From the NCBI RefSeq assembly GCF_017744435.1, contig NZ_JAGIBG010000001.1, forward strand, positions 99,556 to 163,555: a stretch of DNA of 64,000 nt. Direction: 5' to 3'. The notes below the pieces were generated by a model. The model had not been told where the DNA came from. It saw only the letters and a list, made by a program, of their open reading frames with translations, and did no database searches. Below are positions 29,567 to 38,223 of the stretch, in pieces; the stretch's first letter is position 1; every line of letters starts with the position of its first letter. Both the position numbers and the translations under genes were made by a program. This DNA is from Pseudomonas sp. (lineage in GTDB: Bacteria; Pseudomonadota; Gammaproteobacteria; Pseudomonadales; Pseudomonadaceae).

Positions 29567-30414
29567 TTGCCCACCCCATGCCGTGGCCGGCCATAGGCCT
29601 GGGTAATGCGGTCGATCACAACCGCCAGAATCACAATGGCCAGGCCCGCTTCGAGGCCGCGGCCCACGTTCAGGGTCTGGATGCCGACCAGCACGTCTTC
29701 ACCCAGGCCACGGGCACCGATCATCGAGGCGATGACCACCATCGACAGGGCCATCATGGTGGTCTGGTTGATACCGGCCATGATGCTCGGCAACGCCAGT
29801 GGCAGCTGCACGCCGAACAGTTGTTGCAGGCGATTGGCACCAAAGGCATTGATCGCCTCCATGACCTCGCCATCCACCTGGCGAATGCCCAGGTCGGTCA
29901 GACGAATCAGCGGTGGCGCGGCATAGATGACGGTGGCAAAGATCGCCGGCACCTTGCCCAGGCCGAACAGCATCAGCACCGGAATCAGGTACACGAAGCT
30001 GGGCATGGTCTGCATGATGTCGAGCAGCGGCATCAACACCGCCCGCAGGCGATCGTTGCGCGCCGACAGGATGCCCAGCGGAATGCCGACCAGCACCGAT
30101 ATCAGCGTGGCCACCAGCATCAGTGCCAGGGTCTGCATCAGCTTGTCCCAGAGCCCTACCGCCCCGACCAGGAACAGCAAGCCGACGATCACCGCCGTGG
30201 GTACGATCTTGCGGGTGGCGTGCCAGGCAATACCGCCGACGACGGCCAGCATCAGCCACCAGGGGGTGGCGCGCAGCAGGCCTTCGAGGTTGACGATGGC
30301 CCACAGCAGGGTGTCGGAAATGTGCCGGAACACGTCACCGTAGTTGGTGACCAACGCATCGACCCAGCCATTGACCCAGTCGGCAATGGAAAACGTGAAG
30401 TTCTTGGGAAACAT
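29563..30414 (-). CDS. Quaternary-amine ABC transporter permease (ProW-like)
   Basis: 283-residue inner-membrane permease of the ProW/OpuAB type. An N-terminal amphipathic stretch ([15 protein letters not shown]) precedes about six membrane segments. The cytoplasmic EAA-like loop that contacts the ATPase is seen as [20 protein letters not shown]. It lies 75 bases after the binding-protein gene and overlaps the ATPase gene by four bases. Family knowledge points to glycine betaine, choline, carnitine or similar quaternary amines; the genetic link to the lyase suggests an aromatic betaine. Confidence 0.9.
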   Translation of the reverse strand: MFPKNFTFSIADWVNGWVDALVTNYGDVFRHISDTLLWAIVNLEGLLRATPWWLMLAVVGGIAWHATRKIVPTAVIVGLLFLVGAVGLWDKLMQTLALMLVATLISVLVGIPLGILSARNDRLRAVLMPLLDIMQTMPSFVYLIPVLMLFGLGKVPAIFATVIYAAPPLIRLTDLGIRQVDGEVMEAINAFGANRLQQLFGVQLPLALPSIMAGINQTTMMALSMVVIASMIGARGLGEDVLVGIQTLNVGRGLEAGLAIVILAVVIDRITQAYGRPRHGVGK

Positions 30415-30489
30415 GGGATTCTCTCGAGCAAGTGCTTGAAGCGGACTGCTGTATGGCGTGCCCGGCAGGCGCCGGACCCGCTCACACCC

Positions 30490-31458
30490 TCAGAGTGCCG
30501 CGTCTACCTTTTTGGCTGCGTCTTCGCTGACCCAGCTGTGCCAGACTTCGGGGTGCTCCTTGAGGAACAGCTTGGCCAGCTCCGGCGACTCGATACGCTC
30601 CTTGCTCATGCGCCCCAGGTTCTGGTTCAACAGATCGATCGGCAGGTTGACCTTTTCCAGCACCGCCACCAGCTCCGGCGCCTGCTCGTGGAAGGTCTTC
30701 GACACCCCCACCTTGATGGTCACGGACTTGTCCACGCCGGGTTTCTCGTCCAGCTTGACCAGGTCGGCCTGGCCCATCAGCGGGGTTGGCGACCAGTAGT
30801 AGAAGAGGATCGGCTCGCCACGCTTGTAGCTCGACAGCACGGCGGCATCCAGTGCCGGGCCGGTGCCCGGGCGGAAGTTGGTGTAGGTGTTTTCCAGGCC
30901 GTAGCGCTTGAGCATTTCGCTGTTGTCCAGCTCGCAGGTCCAGCCGGCCGGGCAGTTGTAGAAGCGGCCCTTGTCCGGCTCCTCCGGGTCCTTGAACACC
31001 TGGGCGTATTGGCCCAGATCGGCGATGTTCTTGAGGTTCGGTGCCTTGGCTTCAAGTTTGCGCTTGGCATCGCCTTCGATCACGTAACGCGGCACATACC
31101 AGCCCTCGACCGCGCCAACCACCGGCGAGCCGACGCCGACGACCTTGCCGGCGGCCTCAGCTTTGTTCCAGACCTCGCTGCGCCCTACCCACTCTTCGGC
31201 AAACACCTGGATATCGTTGCTGCTCAGGGCGTTTTCCATGGAAATGGAGTTGCCCGGCAGGCTGTCGGTATCGCAGCCATAGCCATTTTTCAGCACGAAC
31301 TGCATCACATCCGTGAGCAGCATCCCGCTTTCCCAGTTCAAGCCGGCGAATTTCACCGGTTTGCCAGACTCGCACCAACCGGCCGCCTGGCTGGCGCCAG
31401 CGGACGCCAGCAGCCCGATAGAAAGTGTCGTGGTCAGCAGAGCCTTTGTAATTGTCAT
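30490..31458 (-). CDS. Quaternary-amine ABC transporter substrate-binding protein (OpuAC/ProX-like)
   Basis: 322-residue periplasmic binding protein. The signal peptide ends near residue 26 (ASQAAGW). The mature part is rich in Trp and Tyr (GLNWESG, EEWVGRSEVWN, FYYWSPTPLMG), as expected for an OpuAC-type aromatic box that holds a trimethylammonium head by cation-pi contacts. It also has cysteine pairs that could form disulfides (NCPAGWTCE). The frame continues far upstream, but the ATG at 31458 with GGGAG starts the signal peptide. It heads the transporter-lyase operon and is divergent from a LysR gene 102 bases away. Confidence 0.88.
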   Translation of the reverse strand: MTITKALLTTTLSIGLLASAGASQAAGWCESGKPVKFAGLNWESGMLLTDVMQFVLKNGYGCDTDSLPGNSISMENALSSNDIQVFAEEWVGRSEVWNKAEAAGKVVGVGSPVVGAVEGWYVPRYVIEGDAKRKLEAKAPNLKNIADLGQYAQVFKDPEEPDKGRFYNCPAGWTCELDNSEMLKRYGLENTYTNFRPGTGPALDAAVLSSYKRGEPILFYYWSPTPLMGQADLVKLDEKPGVDKSVTIKVGVSKTFHEQAPELVAVLEKVNLPIDLLNQNLGRMSKERIESPELAKLFLKEHPEVWHSWVSEDAAKKVDAAL

Positions 31459-31560
31459 TGTGACGCTCCCAAACATGATGATCACTGCGCAGGAGAAATA
31501 TTTCACAACAAAAAAAAAGGATAAAATAATAAGTCCTGATGCATCACAACGGAAAAAGCT

Positions 31561-32475
31561 ATGAAGTTCACTCTGCGACAACTTCGCTATGCGCTCGCAG
31601 CGGCCAAGCACGGCAACCTGACCACTGCCGCCATGGAACTTCATGTTTCGCAACCGTCCATCTCGGCCGCCATCACCGAGCTGGAGGAGGTGCTGGGGCA
31701 AGCGATTTTCATCCGCCAACGGGGCCTGGGCATATCGCTGACCCCGTTCGGGCGTACCGTCATGGTCCAGGCCCGGCGCGTGCTGGCAGAGGCTCAGACC
31801 TTTGCCGAGATCCACGCCAATGCCGGCGAGTGCGTCGGCGAACTGGTGGTCGGCTGCTTTGAAGACCTGGCGCCCTATTGCCTGCCGCAAATCGTGCGGC
31901 GGATGCAGGAGTCCTGCCCCAGGGTCACGGTCGACATGCGCGATGGCAGCTTCGATTATGTAGGCAAGCGCCTCAGTGAGGGGGCGATCGAGTTGGCGAT
32001 CACCTACGACCTGGGTTTGCCGCCGAACACGCAAACCACCGAGCTGTGCCAGCTGACCGCTCAGGTACTGCTGGCGGCCGATCACCCGTTGGCCAAGGAG
32101 CCACGTGTCAGCCTCAAGGCGCTGGCCGAATACACCCTGGTGGTCACCGATCAGGCGCAAAGCTGGCAGCATGTGCTGGACCTGTTCAGCTTTTACGACC
32201 TTTCACCCGCCGTTGTGCACCGTGTGCGCACCTTCGAACTGCAGCGCAGCCTGGTCGCCAATGGCTTTGGCGTGGCGCTGATCTACACCCGGCCCTTTGG
32301 TGACCGTAGCTACGATGGGCAAGCGCTGGTCTGTCGGCCGACCGAGGAGAAGTTACCCACCCACAGCATCGTCCTGGCCCATGACCAGCGCTATCCGCTG
32401 ACGCCTTCGGCCGAGGCGTTCAAGGCGCTGGCGGTGGCCTGGTTCGCGGAACGGCCGTCGTTTGCATCCGAGTGA
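31561..32475 (+). CDS. LysR-family regulator of the betaine transporter-lyase operon
   Basis: 304-residue LysR-type regulator. The N-terminal helix-turn-helix is in NLTTAAMELHVSQPSISAAI, followed by a two-lobed effector domain of normal length. It is of the OxyR/CynR-like subgroup by sequence feel, not further assignable. It is divergently transcribed from the binding-protein gene across a 102-base AT-rich region, the classical LysR arrangement. It therefore probably activates the transporter-lyase operon in response to the betaine or its product. The ATG at 31561 immediately follows an A-rich region with GGAAAAA. Confidence 0.88.
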   Translation: MKFTLRQLRYALAAAKHGNLTTAAMELHVSQPSISAAITELEEVLGQAIFIRQRGLGISLTPFGRTVMVQARRVLAEAQTFAEIHANAGECVGELVVGCFEDLAPYCLPQIVRRMQESCPRVTVDMRDGSFDYVGKRLSEGAIELAITYDLGLPPNTQTTELCQLTAQVLLAADHPLAKEPRVSLKALAEYTLVVTDQAQSWQHVLDLFSFYDLSPAVVHRVRTFELQRSLVANGFGVALIYTRPFGDRSYDGQALVCRPTEEKLPTHSIVLAHDQRYPLTPSAEAFKALAVAWFAERPSFASE

Positions 32476-32500
32476 ACGCCCGTCATCCGGGCCGCTCAGA

Positions 32501-32529
32501 AATCGCACAATTGTTCGGTAATCGCACAA
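32501..32529 (+). promoter_or_regulatory. Candidate PcaR operator/promoter of pcaIJ
   Basis: AATCGCACAA occurs twice, at 32501-32510 and 32520-32529. The second is part of GTTCGGTAATCGCAC (32513-32527), which differs by one base from the PcaR box as I recall it for P. putida. It lies about 150 bases upstream of pcaI, where PcaR activates with 3-oxoadipate. Confidence 0.6.
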
Positions 32530-32676
32530 ATTCCTCTCCGCCCTCTCTACTGTTGCACCGTATTGCGGCACGCTAGGGGCAAGTCAGCACACAACGCCAA
32601 CGCGCTGAATGGCCCCACCGCGTCAACACGCGGCCAGGTCGACAATCCATACTCCAGGAAGAACCAGGAGCTCGCT

Positions 32677-33372
32677 GTGATCAATAAAACGTTTGAGTCC
32701 ATCGCCAGCGCGGTGGAAGGGATTACCGACGGTTCGACCATCATGGTCGGTGGCTTCGGCACCGCCGGGATGCCGTCCGAACTCATCGATGGCCTGATCG
32801 CCACCGGTGCCCGCGACCTGACCATCATCAGCAACAACGCCGGCAACGGCGAGATCGGCCTGGCCGCTCTGCTGATGGCCGGCAGCGTGCGCAAGGTCAT
32901 CTGTTCCTTCCCGCGCCAGTCTGACTCCTACGTGTTCGACGAACTGTACCGCGCCGGCAAGATCGAACTGGAAGTGGTACCGCAAGGCAACCTGGCCGAG
33001 CGTATCCGCGCTGCAGGTTCCGGCATTGGTGCATTCTTCTCGCCGACCGGCTACGGCACCCTGCTGGCCGAAGGCAAGGAAACCCGTGAGATCGACGGCC
33101 GCCAGTACGTGCTGGAAATGCCGCTGCACGCCGACTTCGCGCTAATCAAGGCGCACAAGGGTGACCGTTGGGGCAACCTGGTGTACCGCAAGGCCGCGCG
33201 CAACTTCGGCCCGATCATGGCCATGGCCGCCAAGACCGCCATCGCCCAGGTCGACCAGATCGTCGAGCTCGGTGAACTGGACCCGGAACACATCATCACC
33301 CCGGGTATCTTCGTCCAGCGCGTGGTCGCCGTTTCCGGCGCTGCCGCTTCTTCGATCGCCACCGCTGTCTGA
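32677..33372 (+). CDS. pcaI: 3-oxoadipate CoA-transferase subunit A
   Basis: 231-residue alpha subunit of the class I CoA-transferase that converts 3-oxoadipate plus succinyl-CoA into 3-oxoadipyl-CoA plus succinate, in the beta-ketoadipate pathway. The sequence INKTFESIASAVEGITDGS and the glycine-rich VGGFGTAGMPSELI are essentially those of P. putida PcaI, as is the length. The start is a GTG at 32677 after CCAGGAG; the longer frame from 32563 lies in the promoter. pcaJ follows after eight bases. A PcaR-like box lies upstream. The rest of the pca pathway is not in the window, as usual for scattered pca genes in P. putida. Confidence 0.96.
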   Translation: MINKTFESIASAVEGITDGSTIMVGGFGTAGMPSELIDGLIATGARDLTIISNNAGNGEIGLAALLMAGSVRKVICSFPRQSDSYVFDELYRAGKIELEVVPQGNLAERIRAAGSGIGAFFSPTGYGTLLAEGKETREIDGRQYVLEMPLHADFALIKAHKGDRWGNLVYRKAARNFGPIMAMAAKTAIAQVDQIVELGELDPEHIITPGIFVQRVVAVSGAAASSIATAV

Positions 33373-33380
33373 GGCCTGCC

Positions 33381-34022
33381 ATGACCATCACCAAAAAGCT
33401 CTCCCGCACCGAGATGGCCCAGCGCGTGGCCGCGGACATCCAGGAAGGCGCATACGTCAACCTGGGCATCGGCGCCCCGACCCTGGTGGCCAACTACCTG
33501 GGCGACAAGGAAGTGTTCCTGCACAGCGAGAACGGCCTGCTGGGCATGGGCCCAAGCCCGGCGCCGGGCGAGGAAGACGATGACCTGATCAACGCCGGCA
33601 AGCAGCACGTGACCTTGCTCACCGGCGGTGCCTTCTTCCACCACGCCGACTCGTTCTCGATGATGCGTGGCGGCCACCTGGACATCGCCGTGCTGGGCGC
33701 CTTCCAGGTCTCGGTCAAGGGCGACCTGGCCAACTGGCACACCGGCGCCGAAGGCTCGATCCCCGCCGTGGGCGGTGCGATGGACCTGGCCACTGGCGCC
33801 CGCCAGGTGTTCGTGATGATGGACCACCTGACCAAGTCCGGCGAAAGCAAGCTGGTGCCCGAGTGCACCTACCCGCTGACCGGCATCGGTTGCGTCAGCC
33901 GCATCTACACCGACCTGGCCGTGCTGGAAGTGACCACCGATGGCCTGAAAGTGGTAGAGATCTGCGCTGATATCGACTTCGATGAGTTGCAAAAGCTCAG
34001 TGGTGTGCCGCTGATCAAGTGA
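33381..34022 (+). CDS. pcaJ: 3-oxoadipate CoA-transferase subunit B
   Basis: 213-residue beta subunit of 3-oxoadipate CoA-transferase, partner of PcaI. The catalytic glutamate lies in the SENGLLGMGP motif near residue 50, where the enzyme forms a CoA thioester. Length equals that of P. putida PcaJ. It is translated eight bases after pcaI. A perfect hairpin repeat follows 36 bases after the stop. Confidence 0.96.
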   Translation: MTITKKLSRTEMAQRVAADIQEGAYVNLGIGAPTLVANYLGDKEVFLHSENGLLGMGPSPAPGEEDDDLINAGKQHVTLLTGGAFFHHADSFSMMRGGHLDIAVLGAFQVSVKGDLANWHTGAEGSIPAVGGAMDLATGARQVFVMMDHLTKSGESKLVPECTYPLTGIGCVSRIYTDLAVLEVTTDGLKVVEICADIDFDELQKLSGVPLIK

Positions 34023-34057
34023 TCCGTGGCACCCCCGTCCGCCTACCGGTGAAGGGG

Positions 34058-34085
34058 CTGCTACAACGAAGACCCGTTGTAGCAG
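34058..34085. repeat. Hairpin after pcaJ in a gene-free stretch
   Basis: CTGCTACAACG and its perfect complement CGTTGTAGCAG flank six bases. There is no T-run, so it is either a repetitive element or a weak terminator. The whole gap 34023-34347 (325 bases) holds no gene; besides this hairpin it contains only the small symmetric site at 34291-34303 before dsdX. Confidence 0.6.
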
Positions 34086-34290
34086 TCCGACCTGGTGACG
34101 CCAGCGGCCACCAGGCCGCTACCGCTGAATAGCCCCTAAGCCCCGCCTCTGCTCCCCCCCGATCCAACCCCTCGCCTTGTGCCTCGTCTGGCGCACAACC
34201 CGAATGCCAACTCGATGCCATGGGTGACATGAGCTCACCTGTGCCTTGAGAAGTGATCGTTTGAGTCGATCAAATCGCTGAAATCTAATG

Positions 34291-34303
34291 GTTGGAAACC
34301 AAC
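34291..34303. promoter_or_regulatory. Small inverted repeat upstream of dsdX
   Basis: GTTGG-AAA-CCAAC lies 45-57 bases upstream of the dsdX ATG, where a LysR activator such as the DsdC-like protein would bind near the -35 region. Only symmetry and position support this. Confidence 0.35.
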
Positions 34304-34347
34304 AAGAAGCTCGCACGGAAGCGATCAGCGACAGAGATAACTACAAG

Positions 34348-35691
34348 ATGACTCCAACGTTCTCGTTAATCGTCCTGGGCACCGCGATACTCCTGATCGT
34401 GGTGATGATCAGCAAGCTCAAGGTCCACCCCTTCCTCGCCCTGCTGGCTGCAAGCCTGGTGGTCGGCATCGGCACCGGCATGCCGCCTACGGCCATGGTG
34501 GCTGCTTTCGAAAAAGGCATGGGCAGCACGCTCGGCTTTCTCGCCGGGATCATCGGCCTGGGCAGCATCCTCGGCAAACTGCTGGAAGAATCGGGCGGGG
34601 CCAAACGCATCGCCACCACGCTGCTGAACCTGCTGGGCGAACGCAACGCATCATGGGCAATGATGCTGGTGGGCTTCATCGCCGGCATCCCGGTGTTCTT
34701 CGAGGTCGGCTTCGTGTTGCTGATTCCGCTGATCTACGTGGTCGCCCGGCAAACCCGCATCAGCATGCTGTACCTCGGCGTGCCGCTGGCCACCTCGCTG
34801 ATGGTGGTGCACTGCATCCTGCCGCCGCACCCGGCTGCCACGGCCATTACCGGCATGCTCAATGCCGATATCGGCACGGTCATCCTCTACGGCCTGATCG
34901 TGGGTCTGCCCACCGCCATCATCGCCGGCCCGATCTGGGTACGCTTTGCCTGCAAACGTGGCGCGACGCCAGCGCAACAGGCCTTCCTAGCCGCACGTAG
35001 CGAGGCCCAGGCCGACGACCAACCGCTGCCGGCCTTCGGCATCACCCTCGCCACAGTGCTGCTGCCGCTGCTGCTCATGGTCGGCAAGACCCTGGCCGTC
35101 ACCGTGCTGGCCAAAGGTACCCCGCTCTACGAATGGGTGGCCTTCATTGGCAACCCGCTGATCGCCCTGGCGCTGTCGGTGGTGTTCGCCTACTGGGCGC
35201 TGGGCCTGCGTCGCGGCCTCGACATGGCGCAGTTGCTCAACCTGACCCAACGCTGCTTCCCGCCCCTGGCCGGCATTCTGCTGATCATCGGTGCCGGTGG
35301 CGCCTTCAACGACATGCTGGTGGGCAGCGGCATCGGCAAGGCACTGGCTGACGTGCTCAACCAGACCCAGCTCAACCCGATCATCCTCGCCTGGCTGATC
35401 GCCGGGATCATGCACTTTGCGGTCGGTTCGGCCACGGTGGCCATGATCAGCGCGGCCGGCATGGTGCTGCCGATGCTTGGCCAACACCCCGAATACAACC
35501 GGGAAATCCTGGTGATCGCCATCGGTGCCGGGGCCATTGGCTGGACGCACATTACCGACTCGGCGTTCTGGGTGGTGAAGGAATACCTCGGCCTGTCGCT
35601 GAGCGATGCGCTGAAGAAATTTACCGCAGCGACCGTGCTGGCCTCGGTGATTGCCTTGTGCCTGACCCTGCTGCTTTCGAAAATTGTCTGA
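34348..35691 (+). CDS. dsdX: GntP-family permease, probable D-serine transporter DsdX
   Basis: 447-residue GntP-family proton symporter with about 12 membrane segments. Family landmarks are [42 protein letters not shown] and [11 protein letters not shown]. Most GntP proteins carry gluconate; however, the next gene 34 bases downstream is an unmistakable dsdA, and E. coli DsdX (D-serine) belongs to the same family, so D-serine uptake is the best call. I used the ATG at 34348; the longer frame from 34288 covers the putative operator. Gene order dsdX-dsdA matches E. coli. Confidence 0.85.
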   Translation: MTPTFSLIVLGTAILLIVVMISKLKVHPFLALLAASLVVGIGTGMPPTAMVAAFEKGMGSTLGFLAGIIGLGSILGKLLEESGGAKRIATTLLNLLGERNASWAMMLVGFIAGIPVFFEVGFVLLIPLIYVVARQTRISMLYLGVPLATSLMVVHCILPPHPAATAITGMLNADIGTVILYGLIVGLPTAIIAGPIWVRFACKRGATPAQQAFLAARSEAQADDQPLPAFGITLATVLLPLLLMVGKTLAVTVLAKGTPLYEWVAFIGNPLIALALSVVFAYWALGLRRGLDMAQLLNLTQRCFPPLAGILLIIGAGGAFNDMLVGSGIGKALADVLNQTQLNPIILAWLIAGIMHFAVGSATVAMISAAGMVLPMLGQHPEYNREILVIAIGAGAIGWTHITDSAFWVVKEYLGLSLSDALKKFTAATVLASVIALCLTLLLSKIV

Positions 35692-35725
35692 TCTACTGTG
35701 CAAAGACTGCGCTACAGGTGAAATC

Positions 35726-37075
35726 ATGATCCACGGAAAAACCTTGCAAGCCTGGCAACAAAGCCACCCGATCATTGCCGAACTGGTCGCCCTGAAGGAA
35801 ACCAGCTGGTTCAACCCTGGTATCGCCAAGGCGTCAGAAGCGTTGAGCGACGTGGGCCTGACCGCTGCCGATGTGCAAGCCACAAGCGAGCGCCTGCAGC
35901 GGTTCGCGCCCTACCTCGCCACCGTGTTCCCCGAAACGGCCGCCACCGGCGGGGTTATCGAGTCGCACATCGCCCCACTGCCGAAGCTTCGCCAGCAGCT
36001 GATCGAAGAAGGCTCACTGCAGCATGTGGGCAGCCTGTGGCTGAAAGCCGACAGTGACTTGCCCATTTCAGGCTCGATCAAGGCCCGGGGTGGCATTCAT
36101 GAGGTGCTCAAGCACGCTGAGGACCTGGCCTTGGCCGCCGGCCTGATCACGCCCGCCGATGACTATGCGGTACTGGCCAGCGAGCAGGCGCGGGCGTTCT
36201 TCAGCCAGTACAAGATCGCCGTGGGTTCGACCGGTAACCTGGGCTTGTCGATCGGCATCATGAGCGCGAAGCTGGGCTTCCAGGTGAGCGTGCACATGTC
36301 GTCCGACGCCAGGCAGTGGAAAAAGGACAAGCTGCGCGCCAACGGTGTAACGGTCGTTGAACACGCCTCGGACTACAGCGTTGCCGTCGAGCAAGGCCGC
36401 CAGCAGGCAGCGTCCGATCCCAGCTGCTATTTCGTTGACGACGAGAACTCCCCACAGCTCTTTCTGGGCTACGCCGTAGCCGCTGAACGCCTGGCCCGGC
36501 AATTCGACCAGGCCGGCATCAAGGTGGATGCCGATCACCCACTGTTCGTCTACCTGCCCTGCGGTGTTGGCGGCGGCCCTGGCGGCGTCGCCTTCGGCTT
36601 GAAGCTGGTATTCGGCGATGCCGTGCACTGCGTGTTCGCCGAGCCCACCCACTCGCCCTGCATGCTGCTGGGGGTGTACACCGGCCTGCACGATGAAACC
36701 AGCGTGCAAGACTTCGGCATCGACAACATCACCGCCGCCGACGGCCTGGCGGTCGGGCGACCGTCCGGGTTCGTCGGCAAAGCCATGCAGCGGCTGATCG
36801 ATGGCTACTACACGGTAACCGATGAAGAACTGTACCGTCTGATGGTGATTGCCTTCGAACAGGACAAGGTCAAGCTGGAACCCTCTGCGCTGGCCGGCGT
36901 ACCCGGCATGGTTCGGGTGTTGCAGGCGAGCGACTATCTGGCTCGCCTGGGCCTCTCCCCGGCCCAGCTGCAGCAGGCTACCCACCTGGTCTGGGGAACG
37001 GGTGGCAGCATGGTGCCGGACGATGAGTTCAACGCCTACCTGGCAAAAGGACGAAGCCTCCCGGCTAGGGTGTAA
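35726..37075 (+). CDS. dsdA: D-serine ammonia-lyase
   Basis: 449-residue PLP enzyme that deaminates D-serine to pyruvate and ammonia. The Schiff-base lysine is K119 in [12 protein letters not shown], and the phosphate-binding glycine loop is [12 protein letters not shown]. Long stretches match my memory of E. coli DsdA (442 residues), including [19 protein letters not shown] and [13 protein letters not shown]. The ATG at 35726 follows CAGGTGA. It is downstream of the dsdX-like permease and upstream of a dsdC-like regulator on the same strand. It detoxifies D-serine and uses it as a carbon and nitrogen source. Confidence 0.97.
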   Translation: MIHGKTLQAWQQSHPIIAELVALKETSWFNPGIAKASEALSDVGLTAADVQATSERLQRFAPYLATVFPETAATGGVIESHIAPLPKLRQQLIEEGSLQHVGSLWLKADSDLPISGSIKARGGIHEVLKHAEDLALAAGLITPADDYAVLASEQARAFFSQYKIAVGSTGNLGLSIGIMSAKLGFQVSVHMSSDARQWKKDKLRANGVTVVEHASDYSVAVEQGRQQAASDPSCYFVDDENSPQLFLGYAVAAERLARQFDQAGIKVDADHPLFVYLPCGVGGGPGGVAFGLKLVFGDAVHCVFAEPTHSPCMLLGVYTGLHDETSVQDFGIDNITAADGLAVGRPSGFVGKAMQRLIDGYYTVTDEELYRLMVIAFEQDKVKLEPSALAGVPGMVRVLQASDYLARLGLSPAQLQQATHLVWGTGGSMVPDDEFNAYLAKGRSLPARV

Positions 37076-37109
37076 CAGCAGTCGATGCACTGCGCAGAAG
37101 GATTGGTCA

Positions 37110-38045
37110 ATGAACAGACCCGGCAGCGGTACCACCGTCAAACTCAACGGCTCGCACCTGGGCAGCCTGCATGTTTTCCTGGTGGCCGCACGGCACCTGA
37201 GCTTCTCGCGCGCAGCCGATGAGCTGTGCCTGACCGCCAGTGCCGTAAGCCATCGCATCAACCGTCTGGAAGAGGAGCTGGGGTTCAAGCTGTTTCACCG
37301 CATGCCGCGCAAGGTCAGCCTCACCGAAGACGGCGAGCGGCTGTTCAGCGTGATGCAGCGGACCATGGACGAACTCGGCGAGGCCGTGCAGGCGCGCGCC
37401 CACGCCGAGATCGCCGGCCAGCTGACCTTGTATGTACGCCCGTCCGTAGCACAGTGCTGGCTGGTGCCGCGGCTGGCACAGTTCACCGCCCGCTACCCTG
37501 ATATCCAGCTGGATATCAGGGTCGGTAACGAGAGCATCGATTACCGCACACGGAAGATCGACCTGGTCCTCTGTTACTCGGACGGGCATCACCCCGGGTT
37601 GCAGAGCATCCACTTGATGAACGAACGGATCGCCCCGGTGTGCTCGCCCAGGTACGCAGAGACCCATGCATTGGCAGGTGACCTGCGACAAGTGGAACAG
37701 TGCACCGCGTTGCATGACGTTGCGGCCTGGGACAACGCCGCATTCGATGCAGAATGGCAGCTCTGGGCCAACAGCACAGGTGCCGGCATCAGACTCCCGC
37801 GCCGGTTTCTCACATTCGATCGTTCAGACCTTTGCACGCTCGCTGCGCTGAATCACACCGGCATTGCCATCGGCCGGGAACAACTGGTCAGGGAGCGTAT
37901 TGCACAAGGTGAGCTGGTTCTGCCGTTCGGCGACTTTGTGGATGCGTCCAGCTACGGCTACTTCCTGGTCTACCCCCATCACGACCCGATGCCCAAAAGG
38001 TTGCAGGTATTGATCGACTGGCTTATCGAGTGCGCTGCTAGCTGA
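37110..38045 (+). CDS. dsdC: LysR-family regulator, DsdC-like
   Basis: 311-residue LysR regulator, the same length as E. coli DsdC. The HTH region reads LHVFLVAARHLSFSRAADEL followed by LTASAVSHRINRLEEELG, close to the DsdC/GcvA subgroup. The ATG at 37110 has AGAAGGA upstream; the frame from 36849 lies inside dsdA. It is only 34 bases after dsdA and co-directional, whereas in E. coli dsdC is divergent from dsdXA. It likely activates the cluster with D-serine and is itself co-transcribed. A perfect 26-bp palindrome lies inside the coding sequence at 37496-37521. Confidence 0.85.
   Translation: MNRPGSGTTVKLNGSHLGSLHVFLVAARHLSFSRAADELCLTASAVSHRINRLEEELGFKLFHRMPRKVSLTEDGERLFSVMQRTMDELGEAVQARAHAEIAGQLTLYVRPSVAQCWLVPRLAQFTARYPDIQLDIRVGNESIDYRTRKIDLVLCYSDGHHPGLQSIHLMNERIAPVCSPRYAETHALAGDLRQVEQCTALHDVAAWDNAAFDAEWQLWANSTGAGIRLPRRFLTFDRSDLCTLAALNHTGIAIGREQLVRERIAQGELVLPFGDFVDASSYGYFLVYPHHDPMPKRLQVLIDWLIECAAS
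37496..37521. repeat. 26-bp perfect palindrome inside dsdC
   Basis: The half-site CCCTGATATCCAG is followed directly by its exact reverse complement. It encodes the YPDIQLDIRV segment of the effector domain. The peptide itself is near-repetitive (DIQLDI), which favours symmetry, so chance codon choice is possible. Confidence 0.9.
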
Positions 38046-38054
38046 AGCAAATTG

Positions 38055-38073
38055 GGGCCGCTTTGCGGCCCTT
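38055..38073 (+). terminator. Hairpin terminator after dsdC
   Basis: A GGGCCGC/GCGGCCC stem with a three-T loop lies ten bases after the dsdC stop and is followed by TT. It is a compact terminator-like hairpin merging into a REP element. Confidence 0.55.
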
Positions 38074-38143
38074 CGCGGGCTTGCCCGCTCCCACATGTAC
38101 AGCGCAGAACTCAGAAAATGCGCGGTTCCTGTGGGAGCGGGCA
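38072..38143. repeat. REP pair (P. putida type)
   Basis: Two inverted repetitive extragenic palindromes: TTCGCGGGCTTGCCCGCTCC at 38072 and TGTGGGAGCGGGC at 38130-38142. The second copy is truncated. It lies between dsdC and an unrelated LysR gene. Confidence 0.8.
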
Positions 38144-38223
38144 CCGAGCACGGTTCATGCTTGCTTGCCCCTTTGATGGAGTCGATACTCAGGGCTCACT
38201 TTCCATTGCTTTAATCAATACCC

